Positions 43,494 through 52,253 of a stretch of 64,000 bases of DNA are shown here, in pieces (position 1 is the first letter of the stretch; every line of letters starts with the position of its first letter). The translations under genes were made by a program, and so were the position numbers. This stretch comes from Stagnimonas aquatica. Its GTDB lineage: Bacteria; Pseudomonadota; Gammaproteobacteria; Nevskiales; Nevskiaceae. The notes under the pieces were generated by a model, which searched no databases, was not told the origin of the DNA, and worked only from the letters and a program-made list of their open reading frames with translations. Location: contig NZ_RJVO01000007.1 in assembly GCF_003730135.1 (NCBI RefSeq), forward strand, positions 124,001 to 188,000. Direction: 5' to 3'.

Positions 43494-44333
43494 TCAGGAC
43501 AGGCTCAGATTGTCGATCAGCCGGGTCTGCCCCAGGTAGGCGGCCACCAGCAGCACCCAGGCCGCATCGGTCTCGGCCGGCGGCTGAAGATCGGGCCGCC
43601 GGATGGCGACATATTGCGGACGGAAGCCGGCACGTTGCAGGCTGCCCGCCGCCTCGGACTGCAAGGCCAGGTAGTCCCGGCGTCCCTGGCGCAGGCCTTC
43701 GGCCATGGCCTGCAGCACCCGATGGACGGTCGCCGCCCTGCCCCGCTCCTCGGCATTCAGGTACTGGTTCCGCGAAGACAGCGCCAGGCCATCGGCATCG
43801 CGCAGGGTCGGCACGCCGACCACTTCGATGGGCAGACAGAGGTCGGCGACCATCTGCCGGATCACCGCCAGCTGCTGGTAGTCCTTCTGCCCGAACAGGG
43901 CGAGGTCGGGCTGCACCAGGTTGAACAGGATATTGACCACCGTCGCCACCCCTTCGAAATGCCCGGGGCGGAATTCGCCTTCCAGCATCTCGGTGACGCC
44001 ATTCACCCGTACCGTGGTGTGACCAACGCCTTGGGGATAGACCTCCGCGACGCTGGGCGCGAACAGCAGATCGCAGCCGGCGGCGCTGAGCTTCTCGGTG
44101 TCGGCAGGCAGGCTGCGCGGGTAGCGGCCGTAGTCTTCATTGGGCCCGAACTGCAGGGGATTCACGAACACGCTGGCCACCACCCGCCGCGCCCGCTGCC
44201 GGCCCTGGCGCACCAGCTCGATGTGTCCGGCGTGCAGATTGCCCATGGTCGGCACGAAGGCGACGGTCTCGCCGGCGCGCCGCCACTCCCGGCATCGCTG
44301 GCGCAGCTCGGCGACCGTGTGGACGACGATCAT
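43494..44333 (-). CDS. panC: Pantothenate synthetase PanC
   Basis: PanC joins pantoate and beta-alanine using ATP. The 279-residue protein carries P-T-M-G-N-L-H-A-G-H (ATP binding), F-V-N-P-L-Q-F-G-P-N-E-D and S-S-R-N-Q-Y-L. The start at 44333 (M-I-V-V-H-T) overlaps the panB stop by ATGA. A longer frame upstream lies within panB. Confidence 0.97.
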   Translation of the reverse strand: MIVVHTVAELRQRCREWRRAGETVAFVPTMGNLHAGHIELVRQGRQRARRVVASVFVNPLQFGPNEDYGRYPRSLPADTEKLSAAGCDLLFAPSVAEVYPQGVGHTTVRVNGVTEMLEGEFRPGHFEGVATVVNILFNLVQPDLALFGQKDYQQLAVIRQMVADLCLPIEVVGVPTLRDADGLALSSRNQYLNAEERGRAATVHRVLQAMAEGLRQGRRDYLALQSEAAGSLQRAGFRPQYVAIRRPDLQPPAETDAAWVLLVAAYLGQTRLIDNLSLS

Positions 44334-45190
44334 GGCTTGGCGCCGGCCGGCAGGTCGAAGCAATGCTCGGGCGCCGGGTAGGCTCCCGATTTGACCTCAC
44401 GGACGTAGTCGGCAATGGCGGCCTCGATCAGCCCGCCCTTTTCGCCACGCGCGACGGCGCCCGGCATGTAGTTCTTCACAAAGCGCGGGGTACGCCCCAG
44501 GGTGACCTGCGGGGAGATGCCCAGCAGGTCCTGGAGAACAAGAATCTGACCATCGACGCCCGCACCGGCGCCGATGCCGATCACCGGCACCGGCGACTCG
44601 GCGGTGATGCGCGCGCCCAGCCCGGCCGGGATGCATTCCAGCAGCAGCAGATCGGCGCCGGCCTCGGCCAGCACCTGCGCGTCGTGGAGCATGGCTTCGG
44701 CGGCCGCGTCTTCACGACCCTGCACCTTGAAGGCACCCATCTTGTGGATGAACTGCGGTTGCAGGCCGAGATGCGCGCAGACCGGCACGCCGCGCACCGA
44801 CAGGTATTCGACGATGGAGGCCTGCTCGCGGCCGCCTTCCAGCTTCACCATCTTGGCGCCGCCCTGCTGCATCAGCCGCTGGCTGGAATCGAGCGCGCGG
44901 TCCAGCGTGGCATAGCTCAGAAACGGCAGATCGGCGATCAGGAAGGCGCGCTTCAGATGCGGCGCCACCGCCTTGGAGTGGTAGACGATGTCGTCCACCG
45001 TCACCGGCGTGGTGGTGTTGCCGCCGTGGATGACCATGCCCAGGGAGTCGCCGATCAGCACCACGTCGACGCCAGCGCGGTCTTCGAGCAGGGCGAAGCT
45101 GGCGTCGTAGGCGGTCAGGCAGGCGATCTTCTCGCCGGCCTCGCGCATCTTGCGCAGCTCGGCGACGTGCAGCGGTTTGATGGTTTCCAT
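44330..45190 (-). CDS. panB: 3-methyl-2-oxobutanoate hydroxymethyltransferase PanB
   Basis: PanB transfers a hydroxymethyl group from 5,10-methylene-tetrahydrofolate to ketoisovalerate, the first pantothenate step. The 286-residue sequence has L-T-A-Y-D-A-S-F-A, G-D-S-L-G-M-V-I-H-G, V-K-L-E-G-G and A-H-L-G-L-Q-P-Q. It is first of the panBC pair and translationally coupled to panC. Confidence 0.97.
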   Translation of the reverse strand: METIKPLHVAELRKMREAGEKIACLTAYDASFALLEDRAGVDVVLIGDSLGMVIHGGNTTTPVTVDDIVYHSKAVAPHLKRAFLIADLPFLSYATLDRALDSSQRLMQQGGAKMVKLEGGREQASIVEYLSVRGVPVCAHLGLQPQFIHKMGAFKVQGREDAAAEAMLHDAQVLAEAGADLLLLECIPAGLGARITAESPVPVIGIGAGAGVDGQILVLQDLLGISPQVTLGRTPRFVKNYMPGAVARGEKGGLIEAAIADYVREVKSGAYPAPEHCFDLPAGAKP

Positions 45191-45251
45191 GCGCGGCGTT
45201 CAGGCCCGGGAAAAACGGGCGCGGACTATAACAAACGGGCTGAGACCGGCC

Positions 45252-45914
45252 TCAGAGCAACTCGGCCTGACGCAGCCGGCTGTAGCCGCGCGGCCGGGCC
45301 AGGGCGGCGAGCAGCTCCTGGTACAGCTCGGGCTGGGCCACCAGGTCCACTTGCGAGACATCCACCTCGATCACCGGCGCCGCCTGATAGCGGCCAAAAA
45401 AGCGGGCGTAGCGGGCGCTCAGGTCTTCCAGATAGCGGGCGTCGATACTGGCCTCGTAGTCGCGGCCACGGCGGGCGATACGCGCCAGCAGGGTCTCGAC
45501 TGGCCCCGTGAGGTAGATCACCGCATCCGGCGCGGGCACATCCCAGGCCAGGCGCTGGAACAGGGCTTCGTAGAGCGTCAGGTCGGCCGGCGACAGGGTC
45601 AGCTCGGCGAACAGCCGGTCCTTGTCGAACAGGAAATCGGCGACCCAGTGGCGGTCGAACAGGTCGCCTTGCTGGAAGGTCTCGACCTGGCCGGCGCGTT
45701 GCAGCAGGAAGCCCAGCTGCGCCGGCAGCGCGCCGCCGACCGGATCACGGTAGAAGCGCGGAAGGAAGGGATTGTCCTCCGGCTTTTCCAGCAGCAGGCG
45801 GGCGCCGGTGTCGGCGGCCAGGCGGCGCGCCAGCGTGGTCTTGCCAGCCCCAATCGGCCCCTCCACCACCAGATACGGCAGACGCGGACTCAGGCCCAAG
45901 GCGCGATCTCCCAA
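45252..45914 (-). CDS. Deoxynucleoside kinase family protein
   Basis: This 220-residue P-loop kinase has V-V-E-G-P-I-G-A-G-K-T-T at residues 16-27, an E-x-P-E segment for base recognition (L-E-K-P-E-D-N-P-F), D-R-H-W-V-A-D and the lid R-I-A-R-R-G-R-D-Y-E. These place it in the dCK/dGK-like deoxynucleoside kinase family, which salvages deoxynucleosides to monophosphates. Substrate choice cannot be read from the sequence. The start overlaps folK by 25 bp. The gene lies between folK and panB, a frequent proteobacterial arrangement. Confidence 0.88.
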   Translation of the reverse strand: MGDRALGLSPRLPYLVVEGPIGAGKTTLARRLAADTGARLLLEKPEDNPFLPRFYRDPVGGALPAQLGFLLQRAGQVETFQQGDLFDRHWVADFLFDKDRLFAELTLSPADLTLYEALFQRLAWDVPAPDAVIYLTGPVETLLARIARRGRDYEASIDARYLEDLSARYARFFGRYQAAPVIEVDVSQVDLVAQPELYQELLAALARPRGYSRLRQAELL

Positions 45915-46369
45915 TGCGGCAGCGCCGCCAGGCGGGCACTGATCGGGCCGTGCCCTGGCAGCTCCAGCGCCGGCGCGATCTCGGCCAGGGGTTGCAGCAC
46001 GAATACGCGGTTGGCCAGCTCGGGATGCGGCAACTTCAGACGCTCGTCGTCGATCCGGCAGTCGCCGTGCAGCAATAGGTCGAGGTCGAGATAACGCGCG
46101 CCCCAGCGCTCACCGCGCACGCGGCCGGCGTCCCGCTCGATGGCCTGCAAATGATCCAGCAAGGCATGAGGCTCCAGGCCGGTTTCCAGCGCCGCCACCG
46201 CGTTGCAGTAATCCGGCTGCCCCGCCGGCCCCAACGGCGCGCTGCGGTAGAGGCGCGAGCGCGCCGGCAGACGGGTTTCAGGCAGTTGCGCCAGGCGGTT
46301 CAGGGCAGCTTCGATCTGCAAGGCCGGCTCGCCGAGGTTGGCCCCCAGCGCGACGTAGGCCTTAAGCAT
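45890..46369 (-). CDS. folK: 2-amino-4-hydroxy-6-hydroxymethyldihydropteridine pyrophosphokinase
   Basis: FolK pyrophosphorylates the pterin precursor in folate synthesis. The 159-residue protein has Y-V-A-L-G-A-N-L-G at the start and the signature R-W-G-A-R-Y-L-D-L-D-L-L-L-H-G. The ATG at 46369 overlaps the pcnB end by 8 bp. The longer frame upstream is inside pcnB. Confidence 0.96.
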   Translation of the reverse strand: MLKAYVALGANLGEPALQIEAALNRLAQLPETRLPARSRLYRSAPLGPAGQPDYCNAVAALETGLEPHALLDHLQAIERDAGRVRGERWGARYLDLDLLLHGDCRIDDERLKLPHPELANRVFVLQPLAEIAPALELPGHGPISARLAALPHWEIAPWA

Positions 46370-47666
46370 CCGCCGGCGCACCACCACGGCGGCGACCGCT
46401 GCGTCGGCGGCGCTTCTTGGGCGGCGCGGCGCCAGCGACTTCCGGGGCATCGTCGCCCCCCTCATCCGGCTGTTCCGGCAGCACCGCCCCGGACTGCGCC
46501 GCCGTCCACCAGCGGGCGATCTGCGGATCGGCATCGCCGGTCTCGGCACGCAGCACCAGAAAGTCGTAGGCCGCACGGAAGCGCGGATGCGCCAGCAGGC
46601 GCTTGGGCTTATTGCCCTGCAACTGGTCGAAGCGCGGCTGCAACTCCCAGATCTCCTGCATGGGCAGGGAGAAGCGCTTGGGAATGGTCACCTGCTGGCA
46701 GGCGCGGGCGATGGCTTCGTTGGAAGCCTGCGCCAGCGCGGCATTTGGGTGATGCCCCTGCTCGGACTGCAACTGCACGAAGCGCTCGGCCACCACCGGC
46801 CAGAGCAGGGCGGCGTAGAGGAAGGCCGGCGTCACCGGCAGCTCGGCTTCGATGCGCGCGGCGGTGTTGGCCAGCGCGCGCTCGACGAAGCCGGCCATCG
46901 CCGGGTAGCGCTGCAAGGTGGCCTCGGCGTCCGGGAACATCTGGCCGTACAGGCCGTAGGCACGCAGGCCACGGAAATTGGCCACCGCCTCGCGGCTCAT
47001 CAAGAGCTTGATGATCTCGTCGAACAGCCGCGCCGGCGGAATCTCGCGCAGCAGCGGCGCCAGGCGGTAGATCGGCTCGGCGGTGTTCGGCTCGACGTCG
47101 AAGCCCAGCTTGTTGCTGATGCGCACCGCCCGCAGCATGCGTACCGGGTCTTCGCGGTAGCGCAGCTCGGGGTCGCCGATGAGGCGCAGCACCCGGTCCT
47201 GCACGTCCTCGACGCCACCGACGTAGTCGACCACCGAGTAGTCGCGAATGTCGTAGTACAGGGCGTTGACGGTGAAATCGCGCCGGAAGGCGTCGGATTC
47301 CAGATTGCCGTACTGGTTGTCGGAGAGGATGCGGCCGGTCTCGTCGCGCTCGTGACTATCGGTGATCGCGCCCCGGAAGGTGGTCACCTCGATGATCTCG
47401 TCACCGAAGCGGACATGGGCGATCACGAAGCGGCGGCCGATCAGGCGGGCGTTGCGGAACACCCGGCGCATCTCTTCCGGATGCGCGCTGGTGGCGATGT
47501 CGAAGTCCTTGGGCTCGATGCCGGCCAGGATGTCGCGCACCGCCCCACCCACCAGATGCGCCTCGTGGCCAGCGTCACGCAGGCCGTAGAGCACCTTCAG
47601 TGCGGCGGGGGAAATCAGCTTGCGCGAGACCGGGTGGTCTTCGCGAGGAATGCGGCGGGGTTCCAA
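46362..47666 (-). CDS. pcnB: Poly(A) polymerase I PcnB
   Basis: PcnB adds 3' poly(A) tails that mark RNA for decay. The frame has the nucleotidyltransferase core (L-V-G-G-A-V-R-D-I-L, P-K-D-F-D-I-A-T), R-R-F-V-I-A-H-V-R-F, the RNA-binding region and a basic Arg/Lys-rich tail. The start is unclear. The open frame reaches a TTG at 47711, but that lies inside a terminator hairpin. A TTG at 47666 or an ATT at 47651 just before the conserved I-P-R-E-D-H-P-V-S-R is more plausible; E. coli pcnB is known to use AUU. The 47666 start is a best guess. Confidence 0.93.
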   Translation of the reverse strand: MEPRRIPREDHPVSRKLISPAALKVLYGLRDAGHEAHLVGGAVRDILAGIEPKDFDIATSAHPEEMRRVFRNARLIGRRFVIAHVRFGDEIIEVTTFRGAITDSHERDETGRILSDNQYGNLESDAFRRDFTVNALYYDIRDYSVVDYVGGVEDVQDRVLRLIGDPELRYREDPVRMLRAVRISNKLGFDVEPNTAEPIYRLAPLLREIPPARLFDEIIKLLMSREAVANFRGLRAYGLYGQMFPDAEATLQRYPAMAGFVERALANTAARIEAELPVTPAFLYAALLWPVVAERFVQLQSEQGHHPNAALAQASNEAIARACQQVTIPKRFSLPMQEIWELQPRFDQLQGNKPKRLLAHPRFRAAYDFLVLRAETGDADPQIARWWTAAQSGAVLPEQPDEGGDDAPEVAGAAPPKKRRRRSGRRRGGAPADA

Positions 47667-47691
47667 ACGGGATCGACCAGGGTGGTAAACG

Positions 47692-47719
47692 AAAAAGGTT
47701 TGCCGGAGCAAACCTTTTT
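47692..47719 (-). terminator. Terminator hairpin after tRNA-Glu, upstream of pcnB
   Basis: A perfect 12-bp stem AAAAAGGTTTGC/GCAAACCTTTTT with loop CGGA (47704-47707) ends in five T residues in either direction. It lies 22 bp after the tRNA-Glu CCA end and just upstream of pcnB coding sequence. Confidence 0.88.
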
Positions 47720-47741
47720 GGGGACCAGAAACAACGAAATC

Positions 47742-47817
47742 TGGCGCTCCTACCGGGATTCGAACCCGGGTTTAAGCCTTGAGAGGGCTCCGTCCTAGGC
47801 CTCTAGACGATAGGAGC
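47742..47817 (-). tRNA. tRNA-Glu (anticodon CTC)
   Basis: This 76-nt tRNA has encoded CCA. The acceptor stem GCTCCTA/TAGGAGC is perfect. The D arm C-G-T-C-T-A-G-A-G-G is typical of tRNA-Glu. The anticodon loop CTCTCAA gives anticodon CTC (reads GAG), and the T loop is GTTCGAATC. A -10-like TACAAT lies on the minus strand at 47827-47832 with a GC-rich discriminator. Confidence 0.96.
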
Positions 47818-47848
47818 AAGGCGCGCATTGTAGCGGCGGCCGAGGCAA

Positions 47849-48394
47849 TCAGCTACCCGGTTTGGCGAGTTCGGCCTCGATCACCCGCACCAGCCCCGGG
47901 TCGCCCGGCTTGACCCGGCTGCCGTAGTGCGCCACCGCCTTGCCGTCGCGGCCGATCAGATACTTGTTGAAGTTCCAGGACGGCGCCTCGCCGGTGCGCT
48001 CCTTGAGGCGCACGAATAGAGGATGGGCGCCCGCGCCCTTCACCTCGGTCTTCGCGAACATCGGGAAGCTAACGCCGTAGTTGGCTTGGCAGAATTTCTG
48101 GATCTCCTTGTCGTCATCGAACTCCTGCTCGAGAAACTGCCCGGAGGGAAAGCCGAGCACCACCAGGCCACGGTCCCGGTAGGTCTTGTAGAGCTGTTCC
48201 AGCCCTTCGTACTGGGGCGTAAAACCGCAGTGGCTGGCGACGTTGACCACCAGCACCACCTTGCCGGCATAGCTCTGGCAGAGATTCTCGGTCTTGCCCA
48301 GCAGGCGGCGACCGGCAAAGTCGAGATCGGTCTGCGCGCAGTCGAGCGCGAAGGCGGGGGCGGCGATCAACAGCAGCAAGGCGGCAAGGCGCAT
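47849..48394 (-). CDS. Glutathione peroxidase family protein, exported
   Basis: This 181-residue peroxidase has a cleavable signal peptide (M-R-L-A-A-L-L-L-L-I... ending A-F-A-L-D). The family centre V-N-V-A-S-H-C-G-F-T-P-Q-Y has cysteine rather than selenocysteine. The glutamine and tryptophan partners appear in F-P-S-G-Q-F and W-N-F-N-K-Y-L. Such cysteine-type enzymes often use thioredoxin as reductant. The start at 48394 is chosen for the signal peptide. It should detoxify peroxides in the periplasm. Confidence 0.92.
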   Translation of the reverse strand: MRLAALLLLIAAPAFALDCAQTDLDFAGRRLLGKTENLCQSYAGKVVLVVNVASHCGFTPQYEGLEQLYKTYRDRGLVVLGFPSGQFLEQEFDDDKEIQKFCQANYGVSFPMFAKTEVKGAGAHPLFVRLKERTGEAPSWNFNKYLIGRDGKAVAHYGSRVKPGDPGLVRVIEAELAKPGS

Positions 48395-48477
48395 GGGAGA
48401 TTCTCGGAGTGGGGCAATCGGCGATTCCTGGGTGACAATACTGGTCTGGACCCCGTTCTGGATGCGAGCCTGTTCCG

Positions 48478-48984
48478 ATGACCGACCTGGTATTGCCGGC
48501 ACCGCTGTGGCGCCGTCTGGTGGCCCTGGCCTACGACGGCCTGCTCTACGTCGCCCTGCTGATGGCGGGTCTGGTGCTGGCCATCCCCTTCGTGGCCTTC
48601 GTGGTCGCGGACGACGCCCGCACGCCGCTGCACAACTACGTGATCCTGCAGGCGTATGGCTTTGTGGTCGGCGCCGGCTTCTTCGGCTGGTCCTGGACCC
48701 GCGGAGGGCAGACGCTCGGCATGCGCGTCTGGCGGCTGCAGGTGCGGCGCCTGGACGGCGCGCGGCTACGCTGGCCGGTGGCCATTCTGCGCTTCGCCGC
48801 CGGCCTGGTTCCGGTCCTCGCCGGCCTCTGGCTGGGCAAGCAGTTTGGAGCGACCGCCTACGGCGCCGCCCTGCTCGGCTACCTGCCCTGTCTGCTGTCC
48901 AGCCGTGGCCAGGCCTTCAACGATCTGATCGCCGGCACCGAGGTAGTGGAACTGCCCAGGCCGGTCGCGCCGCCAGCGGCCTGA
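48478..48984 (+). CDS. RDD family membrane protein
   Basis: This 168-residue integral membrane protein has four predicted helices (about 20-45, 58-75, 95-115, 122-140). The RDD motif is degenerate: R-R-L-V-A-L-A-Y-D-G near the N-terminus. G-Q-T-L-G-M-R-V-W-R-L and G-Q-A-F-N-D-L-I-A-G-T are standard family signatures. The function is unknown; transport has been proposed for the family. It is divergent from the peroxidase gene and converges on lptG with 6 bp between stops. Confidence 0.9.
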   Translation: MTDLVLPAPLWRRLVALAYDGLLYVALLMAGLVLAIPFVAFVVADDARTPLHNYVILQAYGFVVGAGFFGWSWTRGGQTLGMRVWRLQVRRLDGARLRWPVAILRFAAGLVPVLAGLWLGKQFGATAYGAALLGYLPCLLSSRGQAFNDLIAGTEVVELPRPVAPPAA

Positions 48985-48990
48985 GCCGGC

Positions 48991-50055
48991 TCAACGCAGC
49001 CGACTGATCCGCCAGCAGCCCAGCAGCGCCCAGACCAGGGTCGGCGTGCCGGCAGCCAGCAGCGGCGGCCAGCCATAGATCTGTCCCAGGCTCAGGCTCA
49101 CCCGATTGACCACGTAGAAGCCAACGCCGAGCAGGATGCCGATCAGCAGGCGCTGGCCGGCACCGCTGTCGCGCAGGCCGCCGAAGGCAAACGGCACCGC
49201 GAACAGCGCCATCGCCATCACCGTCAGTGGTTCGATCAGCTTGCGCCAGAGCTGCAGGCGGTATTGCTGGGCATCGAGCTGGTTTTCATCCAGATAGCCG
49301 ATCAGCCGGCGCAGGCCACCGACCGAGATCGCCTGCGCCTCCAGAACATAGAGCTTCAGCACATTGGGAGTGACCGCGCCGCGCCACTCGCTGGTGGCCC
49401 GCTGCGCGGTTTCGGCGCGGCCGTCCTCGATTATCCGGGTCTCGCGCACCCCCGACAGCTGCCAGCGGCCGTCGTGATACTCGGCGGCATCAGCGGCCAA
49501 CACCTGACTGAGGCGGAAGTCCGGCCCCAGACGATAGATCTCCACGCCCTCGGCACGGTCCTCGGCCAAAAGGCTGCGGATGCGCAGCACCTGGTCGCCA
49601 TCGCGCAGCCAGACCGCCCTGCCCGCCGCCACCGGGACGCCGCGCGCCCTGGCCTTGACCTCGTCCGCCGCCCGTTCGCCGGCCGGGGCGAGCACCTCGC
49701 TGACCAGCCAGCCGGCCGCACCGAGCACGGCACCCGCGAACAGCGTCGCCACCGCGATCTTGGCCACCGAGAAACCGGCGGCGCGCATCGCCGTCAGCTC
49801 GCCCTGTCCGGAAAGGATACCCAGGCCCATCAGCGCGCCGATCATGGCGATGATGGGCATCTGCAAGGCCAGGCCGGTGGGCAGCTGCAGCAGCGTGGTC
49901 TGCAGCAACTGCACCACGCCAAAGCCGCCCTTGCCGGTCTCGTCGGCCTCGGTCACCAGGCTGATGAAGCTGTAGATGGACAGCATCGCCAACGCCACCA
50001 CGGCGGTGGTGCCCAGCACGTGGCGGACGATATGCAGGGTCAGCAGGCGCGGCAT
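48991..50055 (-). CDS. lptG: LPS export ABC transporter permease LptG
   Basis: LptG is one of the two permeases of the LptB2FG complex that extracts lipopolysaccharide from the inner membrane. The 354-residue protein has six predicted helices, three at each end around a periplasmic beta-jellyroll domain. It has G-E-L-T-A-M-R-A-A-G-F-S, the LptG-type S-G-L-R-R-L-I-G-Y-L-like segment, and Y-R-L-Q-L-W-R-K. lptF, which normally lies directly upstream, is absent; pepA is the next gene. Confidence 0.94.
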   Translation of the reverse strand: MPRLLTLHIVRHVLGTTAVVALAMLSIYSFISLVTEADETGKGGFGVVQLLQTTLLQLPTGLALQMPIIAMIGALMGLGILSGQGELTAMRAAGFSVAKIAVATLFAGAVLGAAGWLVSEVLAPAGERAADEVKARARGVPVAAGRAVWLRDGDQVLRIRSLLAEDRAEGVEIYRLGPDFRLSQVLAADAAEYHDGRWQLSGVRETRIIEDGRAETAQRATSEWRGAVTPNVLKLYVLEAQAISVGGLRRLIGYLDENQLDAQQYRLQLWRKLIEPLTVMAMALFAVPFAFGGLRDSGAGQRLLIGILLGVGFYVVNRVSLSLGQIYGWPPLLAAGTPTLVWALLGCWRISRLR

Positions 50056-50255
50056 CGGAGCAGGGAAAGCGGTACGGGGTAGCCATCATCGCCGAATCGG
50101 GGCAGCAGGCGCGACCTGCTATCCGCGCCGCCGTGGCGGCAGTAAAATTCAGGAAACCACCGATTTCTGGTGCGCATCGCAGTTTTGGCCACGGATTTTC
50201 CATTTTCGACGCGCAGCCATCACCAACCCCCTGACCGATTCACTACTTTCCGACC
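50056..50255. other. Intergenic region between lptG and pepA, no gene
   Basis: This 200-bp divergent spacer should hold promoters for both genes. It is less GC-rich toward pepA. No remnant of lptF coding sequence, no repeat and no clear promoter was recognised. Confidence 0.5.
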
Positions 50256-51770
50256 ATGGAATATTTCGTCAAAAGCGGCAATCCCGAGAAGCAGCGCGTC
50301 GCCTGCGTGATCGTCGGCATCTATGACCGCCGCAGCCCCTCCGACCCCGCCGAGGTGATCGACAAGGCGGCCGACGGGCTGATCGGCGGCATCATGCGCC
50401 GTGGCGACATGGACGGAAAACTCGGCTCCACCCTGGTGCTGCACAACGTCCCTGGCGTGTTCGCCGACCGGGTGCTGCTGGTCGGCCTGGGCAAGCAGCG
50501 CGATTTCGACGAAACCGCCTTCCGCAAGGCCAACGTCGCCGCCGCCCGCGCGCTGCGCGGGGCCACCGGCGCCATCGACGCGGTCAGCTACCTGACCCAC
50601 CTGGAGGTCAAGGGCCGCGATTTTCACTGGAACGTGCAGCAGGCCACCCTGGTCACCGAGGACGCCTATTACCGCTTCGACGCCATGAAGGGCGCCCAGG
50701 CCCGCGAGGCGCTGCCGGCCTACAAGCTGGAGCGGCTGACCTTCGACGTGCCGCGTCGCTCCGACCTGCCCTCTGGCGAGAAAGGGCTGGCCGAGGCCCT
50801 GGCGATCGCCAAGGGCGTGGCGCTGGCCAAGGATCTCGGCAATCTGCCGGGCAATGTCTGCACCCCCAGCTACCTGGCCGAAACCGGGCTGAAGCTGGCG
50901 GCGGAGTCGGGCGGCCTGATTAGCACCCGCATCCTCGAAGAAGCCGATATGGAAAAGCTGGGCATGGGCTCGCTGCTGTCGGTGAGCCGTGGCTCGCGCC
51001 AGCCGGCCAAGCTGATCGTCATGGAGTACCGTCAGGGCCCGGCCGGCGAGAAGCCGGTGGCGCTGGTCGGCAAGGGGCTCACCTTCGACGCCGGCGGCAT
51101 CAGCCTGAAGCCGGGCGCGAAGATGGACGAGATGAAGTTCGACATGTGCGGCGGCGCCTCGGTGTTCGGCACCTTCAAGGCCTTGAGCCTGCTGAAGCTG
51201 CCGATCAACGTGGTGGCGGTGGTTGCCGCCTCCGAGAACCTGCCCGACGGCCAGGCCAGCAAGCCCGGCGACATCGTCACCAGCATGGCCGGCATCACCA
51301 TCGAGGTGCTCAACACCGATGCCGAGGGCCGGCTGATCCTCTGCGACGCGCTGACCTATACCGAGCGCAGCTTCGACCCGGCGGTGTGCATCGACATGGC
51401 CACCCTCACCGGCGCCTGCGTGATGGCCCTGGGCCAGTTCCCCTCCGGCCTGTTCAGCAACACTCCCGGCCTCGCCCGCGCCCTGCTCAACGCCGGCGAA
51501 CAGATCGGCGACCGCGCCTGGGAGCTGCCGCTGTGGCCGGAGTACGAAGAGAACATCCGCAGCGAGTTTGCCGACATCGCCAACATCGCCACCAAGGGTG
51601 AAGGCGGCGGCGCGATCATCGGCGCCACCTTCCTGCACAAGTTCACCAAGAAGATGAAGTGGGCGCACCTCGACATCGCCGGCACCGCCTGGCTGGGCAA
51701 GAAGGGCACTGGCCGGCCGGTGCCGCTGCTCACCCAGTACCTGCTGAACTACGCGGCGAAAGAGGAATAA
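50256..51770 (+). CDS. pepA: Leucyl aminopeptidase PepA
   Basis: PepA is a hexameric, dinuclear-metal M17 aminopeptidase; in E. coli it also binds DNA. The 504-residue protein has the M17 signature N-T-D-A-E-G-R-L and the metal/lysine segments V-G-K-G-L-T-F-D-A-G-G, K-M-D-E-M-K-F-D-M-C-G-G. The N-terminal domain is divergent. It is followed 21 bp later by holC, as in E. coli. Confidence 0.97.
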   Translation: MEYFVKSGNPEKQRVACVIVGIYDRRSPSDPAEVIDKAADGLIGGIMRRGDMDGKLGSTLVLHNVPGVFADRVLLVGLGKQRDFDETAFRKANVAAARALRGATGAIDAVSYLTHLEVKGRDFHWNVQQATLVTEDAYYRFDAMKGAQAREALPAYKLERLTFDVPRRSDLPSGEKGLAEALAIAKGVALAKDLGNLPGNVCTPSYLAETGLKLAAESGGLISTRILEEADMEKLGMGSLLSVSRGSRQPAKLIVMEYRQGPAGEKPVALVGKGLTFDAGGISLKPGAKMDEMKFDMCGGASVFGTFKALSLLKLPINVVAVVAASENLPDGQASKPGDIVTSMAGITIEVLNTDAEGRLILCDALTYTERSFDPAVCIDMATLTGACVMALGQFPSGLFSNTPGLARALLNAGEQIGDRAWELPLWPEYEENIRSEFADIANIATKGEGGGAIIGATFLHKFTKKMKWAHLDIAGTAWLGKKGTGRPVPLLTQYLLNYAAKEE

Positions 51771-51791
51771 ACCCGACGCGCCCGCGCCGCC

Positions 51792-52253
51792 ATGACCCGC
51801 GTTGATTTCTACATCCTGCCCGAGCAGGGCGGCAGCGATCCGCTGTCGGCAGCGGTGCGTCTCTGCGACAAGGCGGCGGCGGCCGGACACCGGCTCTACG
51901 TGACCGCCAGCGATCCGGCCCGCCTGGACGCGCTGGGCGACCTGCTCTGGACCCAGCGCCAGGGCAGTTTTCTGGCACACGAGCGCTATCTGCATGCGGC
52001 GCCGGTGGAGCCGCTGCCGCAGGTGCTGCTGGGCGAAAGCGAGCCCCCCGAGGGCTGGCAGGACATCCTGCTGACCCTGTGCGCGCAGGTACCGGCCTAT
52101 TTCAGCCGCTTCGAGCGGGTGCTGGAGATCGTGCCGGGCGACGCCGAAAGCCGTGCCCACTGCCGCGAGCGCTTCAAGTTCTACCGCGAGCGCGGTTACG
52201 AGCTGCGCAGCTTCGAGCAGACCGCCGAAGGCGGCTGGAAGCAGAAGGTCTAG
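51792..52253 (+). CDS. holC: DNA polymerase III chi subunit HolC
   Basis: HolC links the clamp loader to single-stranded DNA-binding protein. The 153-residue sequence has the family start R-V-D-F-Y-I-L and [24 protein letters not shown], and the C-terminal [12 protein letters not shown]. Its stop codon overlaps that of the convergent cysG by 4 bp. Confidence 0.95.
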   Translation: MTRVDFYILPEQGGSDPLSAAVRLCDKAAAAGHRLYVTASDPARLDALGDLLWTQRQGSFLAHERYLHAAPVEPLPQVLLGESEPPEGWQDILLTLCAQVPAYFSRFERVLEIVPGDAESRAHCRERFKFYRERGYELRSFEQTAEGGWKQKV

